From assembly GCF_000006565.2 (NCBI RefSeq), contig NC_031473.1, forward strand, positions 744,001 through 808,000: 64,000 bases of DNA. Direction: 5' to 3'. The notes under the pieces were generated by a model. That model made no database searches and was not told the DNA's origin. It saw only the letters and a program-made list of their open reading frames with translations. A program made the position numbers and the translations under genes. This DNA comes from Toxoplasma gondii ME49. Taxonomy: Eukaryota > Apicomplexa > Conoidasida > Eucoccidiorida > Sarcocystidae. Of the stretch, positions 12,983-24,986 are shown in pieces; within the stretch, counting starts at the first letter, position 1, and each line of letters begins with the position of its first letter.

Positions 12983-14036
12983 GCGGTAACCTGTCACTTG
13001 AAACGAACTTAAAAAAACCACCACACGAAAATGACAAGTGGAATGAAAATGATTAGCTAGTTTTGGGACAACTCAAAACACCTCACTTGTGCGGCTTCCG
13101 TGAACCACAACGTTTCTAGTCCTATCATCCATGCTGCTCGAACCTACAACAGAAAACCTTTCTTGGATTTCCTTCGTGTGCGGAGTTCATTTCGCACATT
13201 TCACTAATCTCAGACGTCTATGTCCGTTTTCGCTCTTTGTCACTCGGAGGAACGTGGTCCTCTGATGGGAACAAATTAAAATGAAAACACCCCAACAAAC
13301 TGATACCAGACTCTCAGATACACGTTCCAGTTTCGATGCTGAAATCACATTGCAAGCCCAGATGGATAACGAAGAGCTGCTCAAAAATACACTGCACTAC
13401 AGAAAAACACATATAAGTACTACAGCGGATAATTAAGCACCTAAAGGATGAATATTGGTCAGCGTACCCGAACTGAACTCTCAAATGCGATGCATTTGAT
13501 TCTCGGTCCTAAAACAACGACGACCTCGGGAACCGGGAATAAACACACTTTTGCAGAAAATGGATATCAGCATCGTTACTACAGACCTATTCACCACACT
13601 ACAGACCAGTACAAATAAACTATCTTCGAGAAAAGTAGTTTCGGGGAATCACGAATTGCCGAGCCTACGACCCAAACGACCGAAACGTTATACTGTGCCC
13701 TGTTCGATGACCGGCTATGTCTTACAATACCACAATGGGACACATAAAGGTGCAAACAAAGTAAAAACACAACTCGAAATTCGCTGTTACGGCACTGAGA
13801 ATCAAACTGTAGAACGAGACTCAGCATCGAAGTGGACCTGTCACAATCAAGCTGGTTAACGCCGAGAAGCTACACCGGATATCAAACGATGAGCGCTTTT
13901 CACATTTTTGGGGCAGAAGGCGGTAGCGGTTTTCCTTGGATGCCGGGTTTTGAGCGACTCGCCTTAGAGTGTCAACTGACACGAAAGATTGTTTTGCACG
14001 TTTGAAGTCTGTGAAACGGTTTTTTAACAGAAAGGC
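12983..14036. other. convergent 3' spacer
   Basis: Lies between the stop of the plus-strand dynein light chain and the stop of the minus-strand myosin. It is rather AT-rich, has no supportable gene, and presumably holds both 3' UTRs. Confidence 0.65.
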
Positions 14037-17000
14037 CTACTCCATAATCACTCGCGCCTTCCGGATCTGTGACTGGATTCGAACCACCCATTGCACACTG
14101 TCCCTTATGGCCCGCATTTTTAAAGCACGGGAATGGCAAGCCTCTAAAACACGAATGAGCGGTTCCCACGCCACCACAATCAGTCGCATTTTTTGTGTCA
14201 GCTCTCGAACTGCGTCTGGTTTCATAAACACCATTGTGTTGCCGAGCTGAGAGCAAAATGCGGAACACACACACACAAATGGCGTTTGAGCCACGTCCAA
14301 AGAATTTGCCCTTAAACTGTCTTTCAAGGTGAAAAGAGAAACGCATTATCGACACAAGAAAGACACAGGAGAGGACACTGTATTTACAAAGGCGCATGAC
14401 AAACGCGTCAATGGGAAAACAAAATGTTACCTACGACGACACGCCAGAGCACACTGCGTTGTTCCGCAAAAGCACATGTGAGCTATGCAACCGACCAAGA
14501 AAGCCTCCTTCCGTCACCCACAATAAAATAATGTCTTCAGGAGGTTTGTTCGCGACACAAATTAACACTACTGCGTGGTGTTTCTGTGTCTAGGTTCTTT
14601 AGACTTGCCCCTGAAGGTGACGATACCTTCAAGGGTGACCGGCAGAGACGCTCACAGATAAAACGCGCCTTTGCGCACGTATGTTTTGAAGCATCGATGC
14701 GGAAATAATCGAACATTAAGGATGTTTCGCACAAAACCAGTAGCTTTGTGTAGGATAACTCTCCTTACCGCCCATTTGGCTTGTGGTACATTTGCTCGAG
14801 TAAGAAGCTGCTTCGTCTTCTCCTTTCTGCCAACGAGTCCATCAAAAAGACATGGAGAACACGTCGTATGCAGGACACACCTGGGTATACATTAATAGTG
14901 TGGATGCCTTATTCTCGGGACGCTATGACCCACGCGAGAGAGATTTACACTCCACTCCATGGTTGAGGGTAGTCTCAGCCCACAGGTACAACATCTGTGA
15001 AGACAACTCTGGACGGATTACCTAGCCATTTCCTCTCACAAAAACTGCATGCTATTGAAGGTAGGACTCGAATTCATAATTCGGGAATTCCAGGACCCAC
15101 AAGAAACTGCAACTCACTCTGACTTGTCAGACACTCCTCGAATATGACGTTTGATGATGCGGAAGAAATCCTGCCCGCATACAGCGTGGATGCCACCAAC
15201 CTCCCGCCTCGAGTATGCGTATGCGTCTAGAAATAGATAGACACGGAAATATACACAGTGTGTTGTGTACGACGCACGATGAAATGGACAGTAGATGGTT
15301 CCGAGCTGTCTCTGTGTGGACAGGGGAACTTACGCATTTCCGGACTTCCTGGTGACCTCGAGATCTAGCTGCTCGAACTGTTTCAAGAAGTCTGCGTACG
15401 GCCGCCGGTAGGAAAAAGAAAGATTCTTGAGTTGGAGTGCTTCCAAGATCGACAGGGAGAAAAGCTGAGACGAACAATGAAGACGCGACAGAGGGGGAAG
15501 CAACAAACAAATCTAAAACCAACAGGTAGGGACTGCACTAAAACACGCGACAGGAGCCAGGACATCGTCGGAAAATCTCTTCTCCACTCGCACAAAAACA
15601 CGAACTATCGAGATGGAGGACTCCGGCGAAAGTCCAACAGAGGTGTGCGGGAAAGCAGGGAAGGAATCAGAACAGAGTCAAACCGAAACTCACACGGGGA
15701 AGAAAGTGGAGAGCTCCGGAAAAAAGTACATGGAGACCTCCCACACCGACGGCGTGTCTAGATACACCGGGAGAGCTAGTGAGGTTCTCGTGAAATCCAT
15801 GTCAATGAGTCCAATCGGTGTCGCCGTAGAAGGGTAGTCCCTGGCTTCCGCGCTCTTTTCTCCTTTTCGTCCCGTTGCTCTAAAGCACTCACCTGCGCGA
15901 GAACTTTTCCGTTTGACCAATCATGAGGATTCTTCGTCTCATTCGGTTTCAAGCAACGAATAAAATGCGATTCTGTACTCGAGATCAGAGTCAAGAGAGC
16001 ATCAAGAGAGCGCATAAACTGAGAAGCAATGAGTTGCCCCTTGGCAATCTTGCCCTTCTGCATGACGACACCTTCAAATAATTCCTTTGCCACATTGTTT
16101 GAAGAAGCCTGAAAAAGGAACAGGGAGAAATCTGTCAAACAAGCAGTATGCTTGGCAGCAGACACAAGCAAAACACGGAAGGAAGAGAATCACTACGACG
16201 GTAGAATCTCCATGTTTGGAAGCGCCTTCACGCGTCTGGTTCCCTTTGATTTGTGCCAGTACCCATAGAGGCAGCTTCGCAGGTGTGTTGAGAACTACCT
16301 TATGCTCTCAATAACGGCGAGGTACTTCACCGACCTCGCCGGGTGAGGATACAGGTGTACATGTAGGTCAACCAGTCTATCGAGGAAGTCAAACAACTGG
16401 TGCCGAACCCCTGAAAATCAATTTTATACCCCTTGTTTTCTATAAAGATAGCAAAGACGGCAAATTTGCAAGATAGACTCTCCTTTTTACGCAAATGTCA
16501 TACTTGAGAAATTCTTTCTACAGCAAGAGTACGCACACAACGATGCGCCCATGCAAGGGTGCTCAGTAACGGTACATCCGTAAATATTTTTCACACGCCA
16601 AACGTTCTGGCCCTCATCGTTGCAAACGCATTTTCACACACACGTATCTCTGAGTTAGCACAGGGACTAGTTCCGACTTGTGGCCCACCTGTACGATGGA
16701 GCAGAGCTCGGGCTTCAGAAGGTCTTTGTTCTTCTCGATGAAGCCAGTTGCATCGTACTGAATATCGGCAATGGTGTGGCAGATGCAAAAGCAAATACGC
16801 GGGTTCTTCTGCCCGGGTTTCCACACATCAGAGGACTTTAGAGCCTGGTTCATGGACGTGACGATTGCCTGAAAAAAGCAGGAAAGCAAACAAATGTTGG
16901 ATGGGGTGCAAGCAAGAGATAAGAACACACCTTCAGCAGAAAGACTTGCTGCCAGAGAAGTCCTGACACCGGGGCACGAACGAAGTGGAAACAGACGCGT

Positions 17001-20000
17001 CTCTTTCCGATAGACTCTTGCTCAAGAGGTACGACACCTCAAGGCGACTATCGCTCAGCGGCCAAAAATGTTTCACAGTCACTATTTCTTCAGTTCTTCG
17101 TCCGTTCAAGTCTTTTGCCGACTGCAGTATTGTGTCCAGAAAACCGAACCTGAAACATTTCGGAGGAGACAGTGGCTCATTCCACCTTCTGTCTTCGAAA
17201 CGCGTCTCTCACTTCATCAGTGCCTCCCGGAGCAAGACTCTTGTCCTCGAGTATGGCAAGGACTGAGGACGATTTCCCGCACAAAGCTTTGATCACGTTC
17301 TCGTTGTCTGTCCACGTAATTTTCACATTTCCGATTCCTTCTTCGTAGTACAACTTCGTTTCCTGTGCACAAAGGTGGTGAAAGAAAAGCGCACAGCATG
17401 CACTTCATTCACTTCCAAGGGACGACTTTTACCCCATTTTCCATGGCGTGCAAACTGCATGTTAAACCAGGGTGGCGGGACATAAGCAAGCAAAGGAAAG
17501 AAACAACGGGACTCCTTGTGGTGGCACTGAAGCGACGATTCCTGCACGCATTGATCAGCCAGGCAATGCTAGAAAAACGGCGCCTCCTTTTCACACCGTG
17601 AATCTCGCAATGAACAATCACAACAGCATGATCCTGGCACAACCACTCGCTGTTCACACGTTCACATTCACCCATATACATTTATACACACTATTCCTGA
17701 ACACGTATCTCTATATGCGTAGAGAGAGTGATTGACATCAACACATAAAACAACGCATACATGAATGCATACGCATGCACGCGCATCCACTCAACATACG
17801 TTGACGGACAGCCACACTTTTTCTCTCTGATGTTCTCAAAGATTAGGTCGGACACGACACTTTGGGGACTTTCTTTGAAAGTTATCTTTGAAGATTAGAA
17901 TGAGTCTCTGGTGAGGGAGCGAGTTTCTAGATACTCATGCCCATCCAGACAGAAGCTGTCACTTTACGCAGAGTGACATGCATCTCTGCAGGCGATGCGG
18001 GTGTACAATGGTGGGCCGATGCCTGCGGCTTACACGAGCAAAAACGATTTGGATAAAGTTTTTCTGCAGCTGCTCATTGGTGATATTGATGAGAAGCTGT
18101 TCCAGGGAATTGTTCTCAAACATTTCGAAACCAAAGATGTCCAGCATTCCTGAAGAGCAGTTGGCAAGAAGCAAAGACGTCCATGAGAGTGAGAGCCTTT
18201 CTTCCTCTCTGTCGAAAAAGCGTCTACGGAAGCGACAGCCGCGACACACATTGTGAAGAGAAGCACAAAACAGAAGCACTTGCTTCTTCGGATATCTGTA
18301 TGCACTCGAGATTCGCTGCTTTCGACGGCGGCACCCCACACATGTCTCCGAGAAAGGCATTGCAGCAGTTTTTTTCTGGCAATGATTTCGAGTCGATCCA
18401 TTCTCGCGTGCTCACTTCGCTTTGCCTTCCCTCTTCACAACTGTCGTCTTGGTAAAAATTGTGCCGCCTTCCGAACCGAGGGCTATTTGGATATCGGCGA
18501 TGCTGCCTTACGTGTTGACGGGAACACATGTACCTAGAAGCGCGCCTTATCGCTCAAGCAACACCCATATTGACATGGGTATAACAGTACACACAAGTGC
18601 ATGGACATAAATACTTATGATTATATTTCTTCGTCTCTGTGTAGGCACTGTAGTTGCAACTGATACAGATCAGTTGAAGACTCTCTCTGGCGTTTATAGG
18701 TCTGAACAAACATGCATTTCTTGCACTCCTTCTCACCCATGAAGATTCCAAAACCTTGAGGAGGTTCGATTGTTGCGTTGACACGACGAACGACCCAATC
18801 GAACAACTTCTCGTACACGGCCTTCGCTAAGGAGTCCCGATTCATCAAAGCATCCGACAAGCTGTTTGGGGACTCTATTTGTTGGTCACCTGAGAAAGCA
18901 ATCGACCCGATAATGCAACAAAGAAAGCCGCCCTAGCAAAATGTGAAGGCTCCGCAGTTTACAAGCATACTTGACAGGTTGGTGTCGGGGCAGATGCACA
19001 TGTGGGTATCAAAATCTCTTTGGAGAGACGCTTAAGTGTGCAGCTCTCCGGCAGGGACAAGTGAACACGAAGGGTCGAAAATTCAGATACGTTTTAAAGA
19101 AAAAAGATGGTAGAAGCTGTAACATGTGTTCCGGATATCTCCACCGTCATGCCTCTCCCGCGATCTCTCAAGGTGCGCCTGAAGGCTTTCCACCGCATTG
19201 AAGGCAACTGTGCGCATGCAGGTTGACGCAGATGCAATTATGTAGCGAAAGATATGCATAAAAATGTAGAAATATGTGTGTAAATGCATGCGTGGGGTTT
19301 AACATCCATTTCTGAAGACCAGACGCATATTCTGCTTCTTGCTGACAAGTTGACCTGACCACGCCACGTAACTCTAGGTTCTCGGAGAAGTCCGGTCTTC
19401 CAAAATTTGTAAATACAGTTCTGGTCTGTCTCGTTTCTTCTGCTTTACCAATTGTTTTGACTTTGTAGAGAATCTCCTTTTTCACTGCCTCCTCATCGAC
19501 AAACAAAAGTGCACAGCACTTCTGCAGGGTCGCCTCTCCGTCTGGGGTGAGGGCAGCTGCATTAGGCTGACCGTCTGTCTCCCGACTTTCCAAGTGCACG
19601 TTTCCCAGAAGAAGGACGCCTGCCAATCGATATCAGACGAGCGAACCAAGAAGCGCGTCGATGAATAAAAGCACCAGAGAAAAGAGACATTTGAGGAAGC
19701 AAAGATATAATTGCGTCAGTGTGTACGAATGTGTTACACGCCTGCCTGTAGAGAGACACACTGCATTAACAGAGCACATTTAAGAAGAAAACTGTTTTAG
19801 AAATCCAGTTGAACGGCATGCGGCAATGCATGTGAAGCCAAGCGCGCGGACACTCAGACGACACGCACATGCATAGAAACACACGCCAGGTCTACGTGAG
19901 ACCATTTTATGTGTTCTTGCTCCGCGAGGAACAAAACACGTGTGGAAATACACTCTCTAGTTACCCAGTTCCCCTCAGCGCGCCTATGAGCTTCATTTCA

Positions 20001-23000
20001 TTGGCACATCCAGACAACGGCGATACACACATTCTGTGATAGTTAGTACAGATATGTATATACAAAAATATATAAAATTCACCTATCTATTGTGGTGGAC
20101 ACCTCACGGAGAAGCAGGTGACGTTGGATGCCGCGGCTTAATGGATCGAGACGAACCTGCGATAATCGACCAAAGGCTTTCAACGTCATCCAGGTTGAGA
20201 CCTATGGAGCGCAAACTCTTATTCATTTCTTTGAAATCTTTGACGTCGTCGATTCCTGCAGACACCACAAAACATACGACAGTTCGATGCCAAAAAACTG
20301 GTCTTGGCTATCAGGGTCAGTACCCTGACAGTTTGATGATTTCTCTATGCAGCACTTTCGAAGCGCATACGTGAAGCGCGCGCTGCTACGCCAGCAGTGT
20401 GCCACGGGTTGGCAGCCTGTTTTTTCCAAGACCACGAGCTGCATTGCAGCTGGAGCACAACTCTGGCGAGATGAGGTCAAGAATTGTAATTATCACTGTA
20501 AGTAGTCCTGGGTCTGTAGAAAGGGTCCACGACTGAGACTGCTTAACTTAATTCGACTGCTTTCCTGTAGGCACATCTCTGTCGCTTGCTTTTTATCTAA
20601 ACGCTTCTGTTAGTGTGAATAGAGGGATGAGCCGTTCTTTGTGGCTGTGTGTCCAATGTCGCGTCCGACTCCTCTGTAGGCTGTCATCTAGCACTGCATG
20701 CGTCGCTGGTGTTCTCGCTCCGCGAAGCTAGGCGGCTCCACTGTGGCCCTCACCGGGACAGTCGTAGCAGCCACCGTTCTTTGAGAGGTAGGTGTAGTCT
20801 TCGAGATTAAGCAGATGCAGCTGCCTTCGTTTTGCGTCGTCAGCGCCCTTCACTAGTTGATAAAAAATGTGGTAGGATCTCTCATGTTGCTCCTGACTGG
20901 TCACGCGGACTTTCTCCAACAAAAAGTTGCGGATGGAGCCGTATTCGATGCCTCCCTTCTCCCCCAGTTGAAGCTGCATGAAGCGACCGAAGCGACTGGA
21001 GTTGTTGTTCCGGACAGTCTTCGCATTGCCGAAGGCCTACACACACAAGTTAGGAAACAGAAACTGTCGCCAGAAAAGGTTGAGAAGCCCTGTCTAGCCA
21101 CGAGCGTTTTGGGGCCGCAGCGGATGCAGGATTCGACGAGTCACCACGACACAGGGCAGCGAAGGACACTGCATTAGGTATCGGAAAAAACCAAAGGCAA
21201 CAGTGGCAACAGCATTTGTAGTGTGTCGCCCCCTTGAAGATGTGCGAGGAGTACACAGTCTGAGGAGGCAGACGGAGGCGCCGCTCCAGTCGGAAGGACG
21301 ATCTTCTGGACTAGGTTAGGTCGTGCTGCTCCACAGACTACATACATTGTATATGGTGAATTAACTACCATCTTCTGACGCATTTCTTTTGGGAGTTGCG
21401 GGACCTGTTTTTGCCGAGAGTACCATTCTCCTTTTCCTCACTTCGAGAACAGGATTTGCCGCAATGACGGCATTTTGGATGCGTTGGTGAGATACCTCTG
21501 AGGAAAGAACAACCACCAAAGAACAGATGGGGTGACTTTTTCTGTTTCGTTTCCTGGTCGGCGTTTGGAGAGAACTACCCTGCGACCTGTCCATCAGTGT
21601 AGCCGTGGAGAACATTTCATTCACAGCATCCATGCAGGGAAATGGACGCGGAGAAGAGGGCTGCGAATAGCAGACACTGTCTACACAGATTCACGAGAAT
21701 CTGCGATCTCTGAAACAGGACTATTAGTAGGCTTTCTCCAGGCTGTAAAAGGAAAAGTATATCTCTCATTCTCTCGATAGGAAAGGGGAAACGCGTAAAA
21801 CACGAAGCTCTAAAGATAGAGAAACTTCATTCTGCAGCTAGCGTTTGTTTGTTCTCTGCACACGCTCTGTACCTCCTCGCTTCCCAGCGGCAAAGTAAGA
21901 CATGATCTGCTTTGTGGCTTCCGTTTTCCCTGCTCCTGACTCGCCGCTGACGATGATGGTTTGACTGGCCATAAAGCTGAGAAGGCAAAACCACAGGGAT
22001 AAAGAGATGCACGCAGTTTCCTTACGTTCTTTAACAACCCACCCTTTCAGGTTGCAAAAAATATCCCCGAGAGAAACACGAATGAGACACAAAACCCCAA
22101 CCCCTTCTCGTTTCCTCTTATCCTCCTTGTTACTCTATTTGAACTAGACGCGCAGCATTCTTTATCTCCACTCGATCGTCACTACTAAAGGTAATCCTTG
22201 TTATTTCCTTTGCCTCAGAGTGACAAGAAGATTCATGTCCCTTCTTCTGTGCATACTGCGTGTCTCGCGCCCTGAGCTGCTCCTTCTTCGGTATACCACG
22301 AGCGCCCTCCCCATGAAGAAGAAACCGCAATGACGGATATCCAGCCACTTAAACTGCATGTTACAGTTTTAAGCACAAAGAGAGAGGACAGTGAACAAGT
22401 GACACCGTTCACTCAACATCTACGCTCCCCCATTTTACCCCGCAAGTGCATCATCACTTTCAAGTATCGGAGAATCTCGTGGAAATGGTTTTTTCTCCAA
22501 GAACGAGCATCTTGGTAGGTCAGAGCAGAAGGCCATCATCTATTTCGTGTGAAAAGAGACAAAACGGAGTAAACCTGATTCTCCCCTCGACCCTCTGTTC
22601 TGTCCTGCTGTCTTTTGCTTACGCAGACAATCTCTCAAGTACCGTGCGTGCCAGCCGAAAGACATGCGGAGCGAGTATCTCGGCGTCGGGGGCATCCCGG
22701 TAGAGCTGTAACCACTCTGGAGTCGTGTTGTTAAGATCTTTGAATGGATTGATAGCGATCAGGAGGGGATCTGCAGTGGTCTGACGGCGGATTACAGAAG
22801 GAGACAAAGGGGGAGATGACGGAATAGCGCGAAATGTGAGGCAACAAAAGAGGCAACGCAAACCCCCTGGATCACGGACATAAATGAAGCCTAGAAAACT
22901 CTTGCTCAAAGTCAAAGCCGCAGGTTAAGGAGACCAGAATGTATAGACAAAAGACGAAATGCGAGACTTCGAGACGGCACACGGCCGTATCTTGTTTATC

Positions 23001-24986
23001 CGAGAGCCTATCTGGTGCTTCCTAGGATCCTGTCTGTACGTACACAAAGCACACCGTGACTCGTTTGCGCGACAGATGGGGACACAGCCGCTTAAAAGCA
23101 TTTGCTTGGTTTGATCCTTCTGAAGGACCTAGCGGCATGCACGTGATGTCCCTAGGAGGCGAGTCTCCAGGTGCACACTAAAAAATGTGTTGCTGGTTGA
23201 AAGAGAGGTGTTGCTATTTTAACTGCGGGTAGCGAGCACTCCACACACACGCGACCTCTCAAGATTTCCGTTGCCTGAGCATGGTAGACCCATTATTCTC
23301 ACATAAATGAGATCCAGGAGATATCGTTGCTTTAAGAAATCCAGAACTGCCGCGCAATTTTTGTGAGGGAGCAAACCGATGTCAGGGAACTTGTCCACTT
23401 CGATGCCGATGTTCGCGTTGAATGCATCCTCTGGATCGATCGTGAATGACTGCGGGGGAAGCAAAGAAACAAGAAACAAACGATTTCCTCGTCACCAAAA
23501 GTCTCTTTACCTCCATCTGCGTGCGGGACAAAGAGATAAGCACAGTCAGTGTTCGGTGAGATCTCCCGTGCGGGAAAAGCTCGATGGATTGGGAAGCATA
23601 ACAGATTTACATAAAATACAGAAAGACATCACTACGGATCAATCATAAGTGTCACAGCTGAAAAGTTTGCTCCATACACACACGCTGCAAAGCGCCGCGA
23701 GGCACTGTGGATGCTGTATAGCTCTCGAGAGGGGTGAGGATCCCAAGGAAAGCTCAGCGGTTGTATAAGTATAGCAGTGTATCATCAATCAAGGTGAGAA
23801 ACGAAGCCTACGCTCCCTAAAGGAACAACTCTGTAATTACACCATGGAACCTTCTTCAGTGGTGCTTCAGCAAGGACGGAGACAGGACACAGAGAAGCAC
23901 AGTCAAAATCCACATCGAAAGCTCGAAACCAAAAAACGACAAAATGGTGAAGACACCCTGGTTTCCACATGCGCAGCCAGAAACGTATATATATATATAT
24001 ATATATATATGTACGTGCAACGTGAATAATTTCTGGGTAGACACTAGTTGGAGAGTTGCTTTTTGGAAAAGCAAGAGAAGGGTGACAGCTACAAACTAGC
24101 AAAGAATGTCAAGAGAACGGCGATTACATCGGCAAACGCTTCTTCATTGAACTCAACGCGCGAGGAGATTTGTCAAGGAAGCCACGAGCAGGCTGAGTCT
24201 CTCGCGACTTTTACAGGACGGTGTTTCTCTGAAACCATGAAAGTGGGCGACGAAGTCCGTGGAAGCAGAGATGTGCGGGAAAACACCCCCAGCTCAGCGA
24301 AACGCCTTTGTTTCTCACCTCCGCTTCTGTGGTGTCAGGGGGAGGGTCAATCTGCTTCAGATGGAGAACAGTTTCACTCGACTCGGGAAGAATAAGGCAG
24401 AGCGCAAAGCACTCATCAGCGTTTGCGTGCACGGCTGGCGCGTTGTTTGTCCATATTTTCATGCCCTGAGTCCAAGACAGAGCAGACCCCTGCTGGTCAT
24501 GAGAAACCGTGAATGTCGAGGTGCACAGTTGAATACATGGAAAGGATTACCCCGGCCGCTGGTATCCCTATCGGTGCCAGTTCAGTGGATCCTTGCGGTA
24601 CAGATCCCGTTTTAGCTTGACCGTCGTTTATTCTGTGAAGGAACTCTTCGAGTGTCGAACGCGAGAAGCGGTGCACCTTATGAGCGAGAAATCCATTTGA
24701 TACCCTCTATACCTTTCAGTTACATGGCAGTATATCTGGAAAGACAGTCAGACAGACGGGATATGTAGGCGTATACGCAGATGTAAATCTGTATTGGTGT
24801 ATGCTTGTGCATATAAATATACACGGAAACACAAGCAAAGACGGTTCGTATCCATGTGTCTTGCTTGCTTGCCTGCAGCGTATCCGCCTTTGGATCGACT
24901 TCTGTTCTCCCTCGACGAAGCTTGTCTCCATGTGCACTCGCGGGCCCCCCGCGCATGCCCCTCCTGAATATGGAGAAAGCGTTCAT
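14037..24986 (-). CDS. class XIV unconventional myosin (MyoA/MyoD/MyoE-like, short tail)
   Basis: Exons (minus): 24986-24873, 24465-24319, 23449-23303, 22780-22623, 21976-21873, 21497-21442, 21036-20754, 20255-20157, 19619-19449, 18889-18737, 18149-18034, 17362-17213, 16868-16689, 16108-15893, 15464-15334, about 15207-15118, 14246-14037; about 841 aa. Actin-based ATPase motor; this class drives gliding, invasion or conoid/pellicle functions in apicomplexans. Visible: short N-terminus, no SH3-like domain evident; [13 protein letters not shown]-loop GESGAGKT (about 200-207); switch I NNNSSRFG (about 252-259); RSYHIFYQL; switch II DIFGFE (about 481-486); [44 protein letters not shown]. After GNTMVFMK comes a short basic neck ending RKARVIME, where myosin light chains of the MLC1 type bind. 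Length equals the smallest class XIV myosins (about 820-830 aa). All junctions are in phase except exon 16/17 (one base off). Intron 1 uses a GC donor. Which paralogue is not decidable here. Confidence 0.93.
23986..24010. repeat. TA microsatellite in myosin intron 2
   Basis: A 25-base TA alternation inside the intron between myosin exons 2 and 3 (24318-23450). Confidence 0.9.
24871..24872 (-). other. predicted GC 5' splice site of myosin intron 1
   Basis: The frame from ATG 24986 reads to CTG CAG, followed by GCAAGC, the consensus form of a rare GC-AG donor. No usable GT lies nearby. The next exon starts in phase 0 at 24465 after CTCAG and immediately gives [10 protein letters not shown], which matches the conserved (F/M)xIWTDxAP block near the start of class XIV motors. 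If the GC donor is wrong, the true first exon lies elsewhere upstream. Confidence 0.5.

Noticed and set aside
14037..14120. GGTTCGAATCC-like T-loop sequence on the minus strand, tRNA-like
   Set aside because: It lies in the coding sequence of the last myosin exon (WVVRIQS) and no cloverleaf could be formed around it.
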